A DNA stretch of 8,288 nt from Mycobacterium sp. GTDB lineage: Bacteria; Actinomycetota; Actinomycetes; Mycobacteriales; Mycobacteriaceae. Position numbers and translations under genes: made by a program. The DNA is taken from positions 1 to 8,288 of the forward strand of contig JAHFVB010000091.1 of the NCBI GenBank assembly GCA_023264755.1, read 5' to 3'. This document shows, one piece after another, positions 1 to 5,222 of this stretch. The notes under the pieces were generated by a model. The model had not been told where the DNA came from. It saw only the letters and a list, made by a program, of their open reading frames with translations, and did not search any database. How positions within the stretch are numbered: position 1 is the first letter of the stretch; every line of letters starts with the position of its first letter.

Positions 1-1095
1 CTGCTGGCCGACATGCATGACTTGACGGGCGGCATGGACGACATCGACGCGCTGACACCGAAGTTGGTGGCTCAGTTCCCGCCGATCATCGCGACGGCGA
101 CCGCCATGCAGAACACCATGCAGACCATCCACAGCAGCTTCTCCGGTCTGATCGACCAGATGCAGCAGATGACGGACACCGCCACCGCCATGGGCCAAGC
201 CTTCGACGCGTCGAAGAGCGACGACTACTTCTATCTGCCACCGGAAGTCTTCGCCAACCCCGACTTCCAGAAGGGACTCAAGCTGTTCCTGTCCCCGGAC
301 GGCAAGGCGGCCCGGCTCATCATCACCCATGACGTCGATCCGGCCACCGAACAAGGGATCTCGACCGTCGACGACGAGCTCATCGCGGCACACGAGGCGG
401 TGAAGGGCACCGCCCTGTCCACCGCGGACATCTCCCTTACCGGTACCGCGGCCACCTACCGCGACATCCAGTCCGGCGCGAAGTACGACACGATGATCGC
501 CGCGTTCGCAGCGTTGACGCTCATCTTCCTGGTCATGATCATCATCACCCGGGCGATCGTCGCGTCGCTGGTCATCGTCGGCACGATCGTGTTGTCGCTC
601 GGCGCGGCATTCGGCCTCTCGGTCCTGGTGTGGGAGCGGATCGTCGGCATCGAGCTGAACTGGATCGTGCTGGCCTTCGCCGTGATCATCCTGATGGCCG
701 TCGGCAGCGACTACAACCTGCTGCTCGTCTCACGGTTCAAGGAGGAGATCGGTGCCGGCATCAAGACCGGCATCATCCGGTCCATGGGCAGCACCGGCAG
801 CGTCGTGACCGCCGCCGGCCTGGTGTTCGCGTTCACCATGGGCTCGATGGTCTCCGGCGACCTGCTCAACGTGGGCCAGGGCGGCACCACCATCGGCATC
901 GGCCTGTTGCTCGACACCCTGATCGTGCGGTCACTGATGACACCGTCGATCGCGGCGCTGCTCGGCAGGTGGTTCTGGTGGCCACTGCGGGTGCGCTCAC
1001 GGCCCGCGTACCAGGCCCCGAGCCAGCCCCCGAGCCAGCCCCCGAGCCAGGAAGCGCCGACCGCGCCGGTGCCAACCTCGACTCCCGAGGTGTGA
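1..1095 (+). CDS. mmpL: MmpL-family RND transporter, 3' part (5' end outside window)
   Basis: This is the C-terminal 364 residues of an inner-membrane RND transporter of the MmpL family, which moves lipids or siderophores across the mycobacterial membrane by proton exchange. The frame is open from base 1, so the start lies outside the window. Residues 5-75 are a Met/Gln-rich, probably helical stretch like the periplasmic extension of MmpL4/MmpL5-type proteins. The second porter segment follows to about residue 160. Five hydrophobic helices then lie at about 163-183, 186-208, 218-236, 264-286 and 294-318. [15 protein letters not shown] carries the Asp-Tyr pair (D237-Y238) expected of the proton relay. 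The protein ends in a Pro/Ser/Gln tail after [10 protein letters not shown]. The cargo and the MmpL number cannot be decided from this part. The 138 bases to the next gene carry that gene's own control region, so co-transcription is not obvious. Confidence 0.93.
   Translation: MLADMHDLTGGMDDIDALTPKLVAQFPPIIATATAMQNTMQTIHSSFSGLIDQMQQMTDTATAMGQAFDASKSDDYFYLPPEVFANPDFQKGLKLFLSPDGKAARLIITHDVDPATEQGISTVDDELIAAHEAVKGTALSTADISLTGTAATYRDIQSGAKYDTMIAAFAALTLIFLVMIIITRAIVASLVIVGTIVLSLGAAFGLSVLVWERIVGIELNWIVLAFAVIILMAVGSDYNLLLVSRFKEEIGAGIKTGIIRSMGSTGSVVTAAGLVFAFTMGSMVSGDLLNVGQGGTTIGIGLLLDTLIVRSLMTPSIAALLGRWFWWPLRVRSRPAYQAPSQPPSQPPSQEAPTAPVPTSTPEV
1016..1050 (+). repeat. Three 12-bp tandem repeats in the mmpL tail
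   Basis: The unit CCCCGAGCCAGC occurs in register at 1016-1027 and 1028-1039, and lacks only its last base at 1040-1050. It is in frame and encodes the PSQP-type repeat of the proline-rich cytoplasmic tail. Copy number could vary by slippage without breaking the frame. Confidence 0.85.
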
Positions 1096-1133
1096 TGCAT
1101 CAGACCACCCGGATCCACACCACGGCACCATCG

Positions 1134-1149
1134 ATACCCCCAGGGGTAT
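1134..1149. promoter_or_regulatory. CstR-type operator upstream of the rhodanese gene (site 1)
   Basis: ATACCC-CCAG-GGGTAT is a perfect 6+4+6 inverted repeat; the pairing extends inward to seven bases per arm with a two-base centre. It matches in length and sequence the four sites near tauE, the dioxygenase gene and the repressor gene in this window. It abuts a TANNNT element, so a bound repressor would block RNA polymerase. CsoR/CstR-family proteins are known to bind C/G-tract palindromes of this kind. Binding by the repressor at 7752-8021 is inferred. Confidence 0.8.
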
Positions 1150-1155
1150 TAGACT
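1150..1155 (+). promoter_or_regulatory. Probable -10 element of the rhodanese promoter
   Basis: TAGACT fits the mycobacterial TANNNT -10 pattern and starts at the base after operator site 1. No good TTGAC-like -35 is seen 17-18 bases upstream. Transcription would begin near 1162, giving a leader of about 70 bases. Confidence 0.45.
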
Positions 1156-1233
1156 GAGGGGGTAGGTTGCTCTGCACCAAGGAATCCAAACCGCCGGCAG
1201 CGAGTCGGCACTCCGAGTGAAAGGCAATTCGTG

Positions 1234-1566
1234 ATGGACGTTTTGGAAGTCGACCCGATCGGGGCGAGGAAGCTCGCGGACGAGTCCGGGGCCATGCTGC
1301 TCGACGTTCGCGAGGATGACGAGTGGATGGCGGGGCACGCTCCCGGCGCCGTCCACGTGTGCCTCGGCGACCTGGACCCGCACACCCTCGACACGGCAGG
1401 ACCGGTCGTCGCGGTGTGCCGGTCGGGCGGCCGCTCCGGCATGGCGGCCACGAAGCTCGCGGGTGCCGGGATCGTCGTCTACAACATGGTCGGCGGCATG
1501 ACGGCGTGGGAAGCGATCGGGCAACCCGTGATCCGCGACGACGGTACGGCCGGCACCGTCATCTGA
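1234..1566 (+). CDS. Single-domain rhodanese-like sulfurtransferase
   Basis: A small cytoplasmic sulfurtransferase of 110 residues, about the size of one rhodanese domain. It shows LLDVREDDEWMAGHAPGA at residues 22-39, the domain's first signature, and the active-site loop VCRSGGRS with catalytic C62 (numbered from the ATG). The C-terminal GGMTAW signature follows. The loop has six residues from the Cys, as in sulfane-sulfur rhodaneses. GTG at 1231 immediately precedes the ATG; GAAAGG at 1219-1224 is nine bases from the ATG and six from the GTG, so either could be used. The perfect operator 85 bases upstream places the gene in the CstR regulon, although it is monocistronic and far from the core cluster. 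It probably carries sulfane sulfur between persulfides and acceptors such as sulfite, cyanide or thiols. The acceptor is unknown. Confidence 0.93.
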   Translation: MDVLEVDPIGARKLADESGAMLLDVREDDEWMAGHAPGAVHVCLGDLDPHTLDTAGPVVAVCRSGGRSGMAATKLAGAGIVVYNMVGGMTAWEAIGQPVIRDDGTAGTVI

Positions 1567-1612
1567 TCGGGCCGCCGGCGCCCCAGCGAGTTACCCGGCA
1601 AGTCGTTCGGGC

Positions 1613-2233
1613 TCAACCGAAGACGCTCTCGACGAACGCTTCCGAACCCGCCTTCCAGGCGACGACGAAGTTGCCGACGTCGTCACGGCTGATGGCCAAG
1701 CTGGGGCAAAACCAGCTTCCGCCGTCATCGGTGAGGAAATGGGGCGAGCCGATCACGCCACGGGCACGCCCCTCGGCCCAGTCGGCCTGGACCGCCGCGG
1801 ACGTCGCTTCCGCGTCGAGCGGCTCCAAGCCGAAGCGGTCGGCAATCGGGGCGACGACCTCGGGTCGTCCGACGTCGAGGCCTTCCTCGAACACGGCGTT
1901 GCGCACCGCCAGTCCGACCTCCTCGACCAGTACGGGATCACCGGTGCGGTCGGCGGCGGCGGTCAGCGCATACGCGGCCATCGACGTGTTCGGGAAGGCC
2001 TCGACGGAGAACCCCGTGAACAAGTCGGGGCGCACCGCCGCCCGCAGCGCCACCAGCTCCGCTTCGACGTGGTGGGCGTCGAGCGGCTTGCCGTTGATGA
2101 GCTCGAGCGGCCAGGCTCGAATGCGCAACCGCGGTTCGGTGAGCCCGCGTTGGTCGCGACGGTCCACCAGCGTGCGTAGCCCGACGTGGGTGAACGGACA
2201 AAGGACGTCGGCGAATACCTCGACGCTGCGCAT
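1613..2233 (-). CDS. DsbA/FrnE-like thioredoxin-fold protein
   Basis: A 206-residue protein with the DsbA-like fold that includes FrnE and 2-hydroxychromene-2-carboxylate isomerase relatives. The N-terminus SVEVFADVLCPFTHVGLR places the active-site Cys at C12, but the motif is C-P-F-T, not C-x-x-C. A helical insert follows, and GVIGSPHFL near residue 150 is the cis-Pro segment. A second Cys lies near the C-terminus in WFCPSL. No signal peptide is seen, so it should act in the cytoplasm as a thiol or glutathione/mycothiol-dependent enzyme or isomerase. The ATG at 2233 is chosen because the fold begins there; longer readings run into the divergent gene's control region. It converges on the rhodanese gene, with 46 bases between stops. 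No CstR-type operator is seen at its promoter, so it may be unrelated to the sulfide system. Confidence 0.85.
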   Translation of the reverse strand: MRSVEVFADVLCPFTHVGLRTLVDRRDQRGLTEPRLRIRAWPLELINGKPLDAHHVEAELVALRAAVRPDLFTGFSVEAFPNTSMAAYALTAAADRTGDPVLVEEVGLAVRNAVFEEGLDVGRPEVVAPIADRFGLEPLDAEATSAAVQADWAEGRARGVIGSPHFLTDDGGSWFCPSLAISRDDVGNFVVAWKAGSEAFVESVFG

Positions 2234-2240
2234 GACAGCG

Positions 2241-2246
2241 ACGCTA
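2241..2246 (-). promoter_or_regulatory. Possible -10 element for a leaderless DsbA-like transcript
   Basis: On the minus strand TAGCGT fits TANNNT and ends seven bases before the ATG, with no clear Shine-Dalgarno sequence. TCGACG lies 18 bases further upstream as a -35-like element. This spacing would start the mRNA at or next to the start codon, a common arrangement in mycobacteria. Confidence 0.4.
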
Positions 2247-2385
2247 CCCGGCCAACTGTCGAACCGTCGATGACATGCCGTCAGATGCCCCGCCGGACGG
2301 GCACCCGCGGCTAGACTGACCGCCGACCCAGACCGTACGACGTCACCGACGACAGGTGCGTCGCCAAACGAAGGCGGGGTGGCCG

Positions 2386-2757
2386 ATGTGGAGCCGCAGG
2401 CCACCATTGCGATCGGTCGGTTCCGACCCGGACTATAGGTTCACCCTCGCGAACGAGCGGACGTTCCTGGCGTGGGTTCGCACCGGATTGGCCCTGCTCG
2501 CCGGCGCGGTGGCGTTGGCCAGCTTCGTGCACGACTTCGGCCCCCGGTCGCTGCGGGTCTCGATCACGGCGTTCCTGCTGATTCTGTCGCTGATCGTCAC
2601 GGTCGGCGCGTATGTGAGGTGGGATCGCACCGAGCGAGCCCTACGTGAAAACCGCTCGCTGCCAACGGATCCGCTACCCAGGATCATGGTCGGCGGCGTG
2701 GCGATCGTCATCGCCGGAGCCGCCGCCATGATATTCCTCGCCAAGACCGGCCTATGA
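2386..2757 (+). CDS. DUF202 (YidH-like) small membrane protein
   Basis: A 123-residue inner-membrane protein of the DUF202/YidH family, whose function is not established. The family signature RFTLANERTFLAWVRTG is at residues 18-34, followed by three hydrophobic helices at about 33-50, 59-79 and 98-119. Charged residues (VRWDRTERALREN) lie between helices two and three. The ATG at 2386 is preceded by a purine-rich GAAGGCGGGG ending six bases upstream. A GTG at 2356 would add ten residues before the conserved region but has no ribosome site. The stop overlaps the next gene's ATG (ATGA), so the two are translationally coupled, and both encode DUF202 proteins, suggesting a heteromeric membrane complex. 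The 152 bases between this ATG and the divergent DsbA-like gene contain no CstR-type operator; TAGACT at 2312-2317 is a possible -10 without a convincing -35. Confidence 0.85.
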   Translation: MWSRRPPLRSVGSDPDYRFTLANERTFLAWVRTGLALLAGAVALASFVHDFGPRSLRVSITAFLLILSLIVTVGAYVRWDRTERALRENRSLPTDPLPRIMVGGVAIVIAGAAAMIFLAKTGL

Positions 2758-3080
2758 CGGACTCGGAGCTGGTGGACGTCGGGGCGCAGGCCGAGCGCAC
2801 CGCACTCGCCTGGCAGCGCACCGGCATCGGGGCGATCGCCATCGGTGCGCTGTCGATGCGCGAGCACCTGTACCAACACGTCGTGCCACCGTGGCCGGGA
2901 GTGCTGTTCACCGTGGTGGCCGGCTTCGGCGTCGTAGTGCTGGTCCCGCAACGGTATCGACGCGTGGTGGGCAACGTTCGGGCCGGAACCACGCCGCTGT
3001 CTCGCAGGATGGTGCCCGGCGTAACCCTGGTGCTGGTGCTGTTCACGATCGCCATCGGCGCCGACCTGCTGCTCGGTTGA
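2754..3080 (+). CDS. DUF202 small membrane protein, second of the pair
   Basis: A 108-residue DUF202 protein. ERTALAWQRTG at residues 14-24 is the short form of the family signature, followed by hydrophobic helices at about 24-37, 48-65 and 87-107, with a basic linker (PQRYRRVVGNVRAG). It starts inside the stop codon of the upstream DUF202 gene, by a four-base ATGA overlap, which strongly indicates co-translation. Pairs of diverged DUF202 genes like this occur in other actinobacteria. The molecular role is unknown. The gene converges on the AhpD-like gene, with 58 bases between stops and no strong terminator visible. Confidence 0.86.
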   Translation: MTDSELVDVGAQAERTALAWQRTGIGAIAIGALSMREHLYQHVVPPWPGVLFTVVAGFGVVVLVPQRYRRVVGNVRAGTTPLSRRMVPGVTLVLVLFTIAIGADLLLG

Positions 3081-3138
3081 GCACCACCCCGCCTGCGTCC
3101 GCCGTCAGTAGAAGCGTTGGCCCGCTTGGCCATTCCCG

Positions 3139-3507
3139 TCAGGTCGACTGGCCCTGGCCGGCCTCGGCGAACTCACAGAACGCGTCGTAGGCCCGGGCAC
3201 CGTAGATGGTGGCCGGTCCGCCATGCATCATGATGGCGACCCCGATGACCTCGGCCGCCTCCTGCTTGGTGGCTCCCGCGCGGACCGCCGCCCGCGCGTG
3301 CGAGGCGATGCATCCGTCGCAGCCCTCGACCACGCCGATCACCATTGCGATCAATTCCTTGAGCTTGGCCTCGACGGCGCCGGTGCCCAGCGCCGCCCGG
3401 CTCAGGGCTCCGAAGCCGTCGTAGACCTCGGGAATCACTTGGCGCAGCGCGCGGTGCTGCGGGTTCAACTCGTGGAGCACGTTGGAGTAGTGATCGTGGG
3501 CTGTCAT
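3139..3507 (-). CDS. AhpD-like (carboxymuconolactone decarboxylase family) protein with CxxC
   Basis: A 122-residue all-helical protein of the AhpD/carboxymuconolactone decarboxylase superfamily. The active-site motif EGCDGCIASHARAA gives C63, C66 and H70, the C-x-x-C-x3-H arrangement of AhpD-type peroxidatic and disulfide-reducing members, so a redox role is more likely than decarboxylation. KLKELIAMVIGVV and KQEAAEVIGVAI flank it as the family's usual helices. It is the last gene in the direction dioxygenase-SQR-thioredoxin, 80 bases after the thioredoxin stop. It may be read through from that operon and also have its own promoter (TAGGTT six bases before the ATG). A partner role with the adjacent thioredoxin in reducing thiol peroxides or persulfides is inferred. 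No substrate can be named. Confidence 0.9.
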   Translation of the reverse strand: MTAHDHYSNVLHELNPQHRALRQVIPEVYDGFGALSRAALGTGAVEAKLKELIAMVIGVVEGCDGCIASHARAAVRAGATKQEAAEVIGVAIMMHGGPATIYGARAYDAFCEFAEAGQGQST

Positions 3508-3513
3508 GCCCCG

Positions 3514-3519
3514 AACCTA
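3514..3519 (-). promoter_or_regulatory. Possible -10 for a leaderless AhpD-like transcript
   Basis: On the minus strand TAGGTT fits TANNNT and is followed by six bases and then the ATG. A transcript from it would start about at the A of the start codon. No clear -35 is seen. The lack of a good Shine-Dalgarno sequence and the 80-base gap from the thioredoxin gene favour a separate start. Confidence 0.38.
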
Positions 3520-3587
3520 GCTTGCCGAGCGCCTCCAGCGGCAGAGCCCTTTGGCCCTTCAGTTGGACTGGGCGCCTACGGTTTCGG

Positions 3588-3950
3588 TCACGAGTTCGCT
3601 GCGGCAATCTGCGCGCGCACGTCGGCCATGTCGAGCTCCTTGACCCTGGTGACGAGGTCCTCGAGGGCTGCCGCGGGCAGGGCTCCGGGCTGGCGATAGA
3701 CGAGGATGCCGTCGCGGAACGCCATGATCGTGGGGATCGAGCTAATCTCCAACGCCGCGGCCAACTGCTGTTCGGCCTGGGTGTCGACCTTGGCGTGGAC
3801 GACGTCCGGATGGGCCTGCGCCGAGCGTTCGAATACCGGGGCGAAGGCTCGGCACGGGCCGCACCACGACGCCCAGAAGTCGACGAGCACGATGGAATGC
3901 CCCGCGATGGTGGTCGGGAACTCCGCGGTGGTCAGGTTGATGGTGGACAT
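3588..3950 (-). CDS. Thioredoxin of the sulfide operon
   Basis: A 120-residue thioredoxin. The start at 3950 gives a classic thioredoxin N-terminus and has AAAGGAAG just upstream; in-frame starts further upstream fall inside the SQR gene. VLVDFWASWCGPCRAF holds the redox pair C30/C33, and SSIPTIMAF supplies the cis-Pro facing it. VDTQAEQQLAAALEI is the usual helix before it. The length suits a single soluble thioredoxin domain with a slightly extended C-terminal helix. Only 32 bases separate it from the SQR stop, so it is co-transcribed with SQR and the dioxygenase. In this setting it most likely reduces persulfidated proteins or low-molecular-weight persulfides, or recycles the dioxygenase and rhodanese thiols; this is inferred from position. 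It needs a thioredoxin reductase, which is not in the window. Confidence 0.94.
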   Translation of the reverse strand: MSTINLTTAEFPTTIAGHSIVLVDFWASWCGPCRAFAPVFERSAQAHPDVVHAKVDTQAEQQLAAALEISSIPTIMAFRDGILVYRQPGALPAAALEDLVTRVKELDMADVRAQIAAANS

Positions 3951-3982
3951 TGCGCTTCCTTTCTCGGGGTTGATCGAAATGC

Positions 3983-5182
3983 TCAGGCGAGACCCTTGAG
4001 CATGAGGTTCCAGTACATGAACGGCAGCCCGTACTTCTTCAGGTACCAGTAGGCCCGGTGGGGCGTGGTCGGATTCAACAGCGGGAACGACGGTTCCAGG
4101 TTGAAGTCGTAGTCGAACTCCGCGAGCAGCATGTCGTGCGACGACGTGACGATCGGGCACGACGAGTACCCGTCGTAGGACGCCCGCAGCGGCTGCCCGG
4201 TGAGGAAGGCGTCGACGTTGTCGACCACGACGGGGGCCTGCTTGCGAATGGCCGCCCCGGTCTTGGAGTTCGGTGACGAGCCGGCGTCACCGAGCGCGAA
4301 CACGTTGGGGTACCGCACGTGTTGCATCGTGTGCTTGTCGATATCGACGTAACCGTTCGCGTCACCGGTCGACAGCGGGCTGGACTTGATCCAGTCCGGC
4401 GCCGACTGTGGTGGCACGACGTGCAGTACGTCGTAGGGCAGCATGAGGTCGCTGCCACCCACTCCGACACTCGTCACCGCGACCTTGCGGGCCTCGCCGT
4501 CCACCGATGTCAGTTCCGACCCGGTGTGCAGCTGGATGCCGTAGTCGGCGATGACCGCATCGAGGCTGTCCGCGATCGCCGGGATGCCGAAGGGCCGGGC
4601 GCCGGGCAGGACCAGGTGAACGTCGATGTCCTTGAGTACCCCCTGCTTTCGCCAGTAGTCGGCCGCCAGGTAGGCGATCTTCTGTGGCGCTCCGGCGCAC
4701 TTGATGGCACCGGACGGCATCGTGAACACGGCAGTGCCCGAGCGTAGGTTGCGGATGTACTCCCATGTGCGCGGCGCGAGGTCGAACCGGTAGTTCGAGG
4801 ACACCCCGTCGTGCCCGAGGGCCTCCTCGAGGCCCTCGGTCCGGTTCCAGTCGAGCTGGATGCCGGGGCAGACGACCAACACGTCGTACTCGTAGCTGGC
4901 GCCGTCGGCGCACGTGACCGTGTTCGCCTCTGGATCAATGGCGCTGGCGGCGTTCTTGATCCAGGTCGCGCCCTTGGGCATGACGGAGGATTCGTCGCGT
5001 TCGGTCGTCGCAGCCCGCGCCTGACCGCCGCCGACGAGCGTCCACAGCGGTTGGTAGTAGTGCTTGGCGGACGGTTCGATGACGGCGACGTCGGTGTAAC
5101 CCTTGCGCAGCATGCGCGCGGCGACGGTGATGCCGGCGGTGCCGCCACCCACGATCAGGACCTGATGTTTGGCGCTGGTAAT
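3983..5182 (-). CDS. sqr: Sulfide:quinone oxidoreductase, probable ATT start
   Basis: A membrane-associated flavoprotein that oxidises sulfide to sulfane sulfur and passes electrons to quinone. From the proposed start it has 399 residues. HQVLIVGGGTAG (6-17) is the first FAD-binding strand and Gly-rich loop. C162 in IKCAGAPQK and C342 in YDGYSSCP are the two redox cysteines of the SQOR-type (human-like) branch. NVFALGDAGSSPNSKTGAA is the second FAD motif, and the C-terminus is aromatic and hydrophobic (YGLPFMYWNLMLKGL), suited to membrane attachment. No ATG, GTG or TTG exists between the upstream gene's stop and GTG at 5152, and that GTG would delete the first beta strand. ATT at 5182 (or ATC at 5185) lies eight (five) bases after a perfect AAGGAGG. 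The gene is 33 bases after the dioxygenase, so it is operonic with it. Expected acceptors are mycothiol, CoA or sulfite. Confidence 0.93.
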   Translation of the reverse strand: MTSAKHQVLIVGGGTAGITVAARMLRKGYTDVAVIEPSAKHYYQPLWTLVGGGQARAATTERDESSVMPKGATWIKNAASAIDPEANTVTCADGASYEYDVLVVCPGIQLDWNRTEGLEEALGHDGVSSNYRFDLAPRTWEYIRNLRSGTAVFTMPSGAIKCAGAPQKIAYLAADYWRKQGVLKDIDVHLVLPGARPFGIPAIADSLDAVIADYGIQLHTGSELTSVDGEARKVAVTSVGVGGSDLMLPYDVLHVVPPQSAPDWIKSSPLSTGDANGYVDIDKHTMQHVRYPNVFALGDAGSSPNSKTGAAIRKQAPVVVDNVDAFLTGQPLRASYDGYSSCPIVTSSHDMLLAEFDYDFNLEPSFPLLNPTTPHRAYWYLKKYGLPFMYWNLMLKGLA

Positions 5183-5190
5183 GATGTTGT

Positions 5191-5197
5191 CCTCCTT
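5191..5197 (-). promoter_or_regulatory. Strong Shine-Dalgarno sequence deciding the SQR start
   Basis: On the minus strand AAGGAGG is a full anti-16S match. It is five bases before ATC (5185-5183), eight before ATT (5182-5180) and 38 before GTG (5152-5150). The ATT spacing is close to optimal and gives the expected SQR N-terminus, whereas the GTG is too far away to use this site. Confidence 0.8.
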
Positions 5198-5222
5198 GTC
5201 TTTCAGACGTGTCTTTCAGACG
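5197..5222. repeat. Perfect 13-bp tandem duplication at the dioxygenase-SQR junction
   Basis: On the plus strand TGTCTTTCAGACG occurs at 5197-5209 and again directly at 5210-5222. It spans the last codons and stop of the dioxygenase gene and runs up to the SQR Shine-Dalgarno sequence. It looks like a recent slippage duplication. It leaves the stop codon intact and lengthens the intergenic gap by 13 bases. Confidence 0.9.

Noticed and set aside
1567..1612. GC-rich palindromic stretch between the rhodanese and DsbA-like stops
   Set aside because: The GGGCCGCCGGCGCCCC stretch has a mismatch and no loop or T-tract. In DNA of this GC content it is expected by chance.
1323..2273. Plus-strand open frame of 316 codons across the rhodanese 3' end and the DsbA-like gene
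   Set aside because: Low-complexity Arg/Ser/Thr-rich translation without domain features. It overlaps two well-supported genes in other frames.
3118..3132. Small hairpin TGGCC-N5-GGCCA between the convergent DUF202 and AhpD-like genes
   Set aside because: The stem is only five base pairs with no T-run on either side, so it is not a supportable intrinsic terminator.
5152..5218. Dioxygenase-SQR fusion by read-through of the TGA
   Set aside because: The SQR frame is in phase with the dioxygenase stop and open between them, but a strong Shine-Dalgarno sequence with good spacing supports separate initiation. Nothing suggests stop-codon read-through or selenocysteine insertion.
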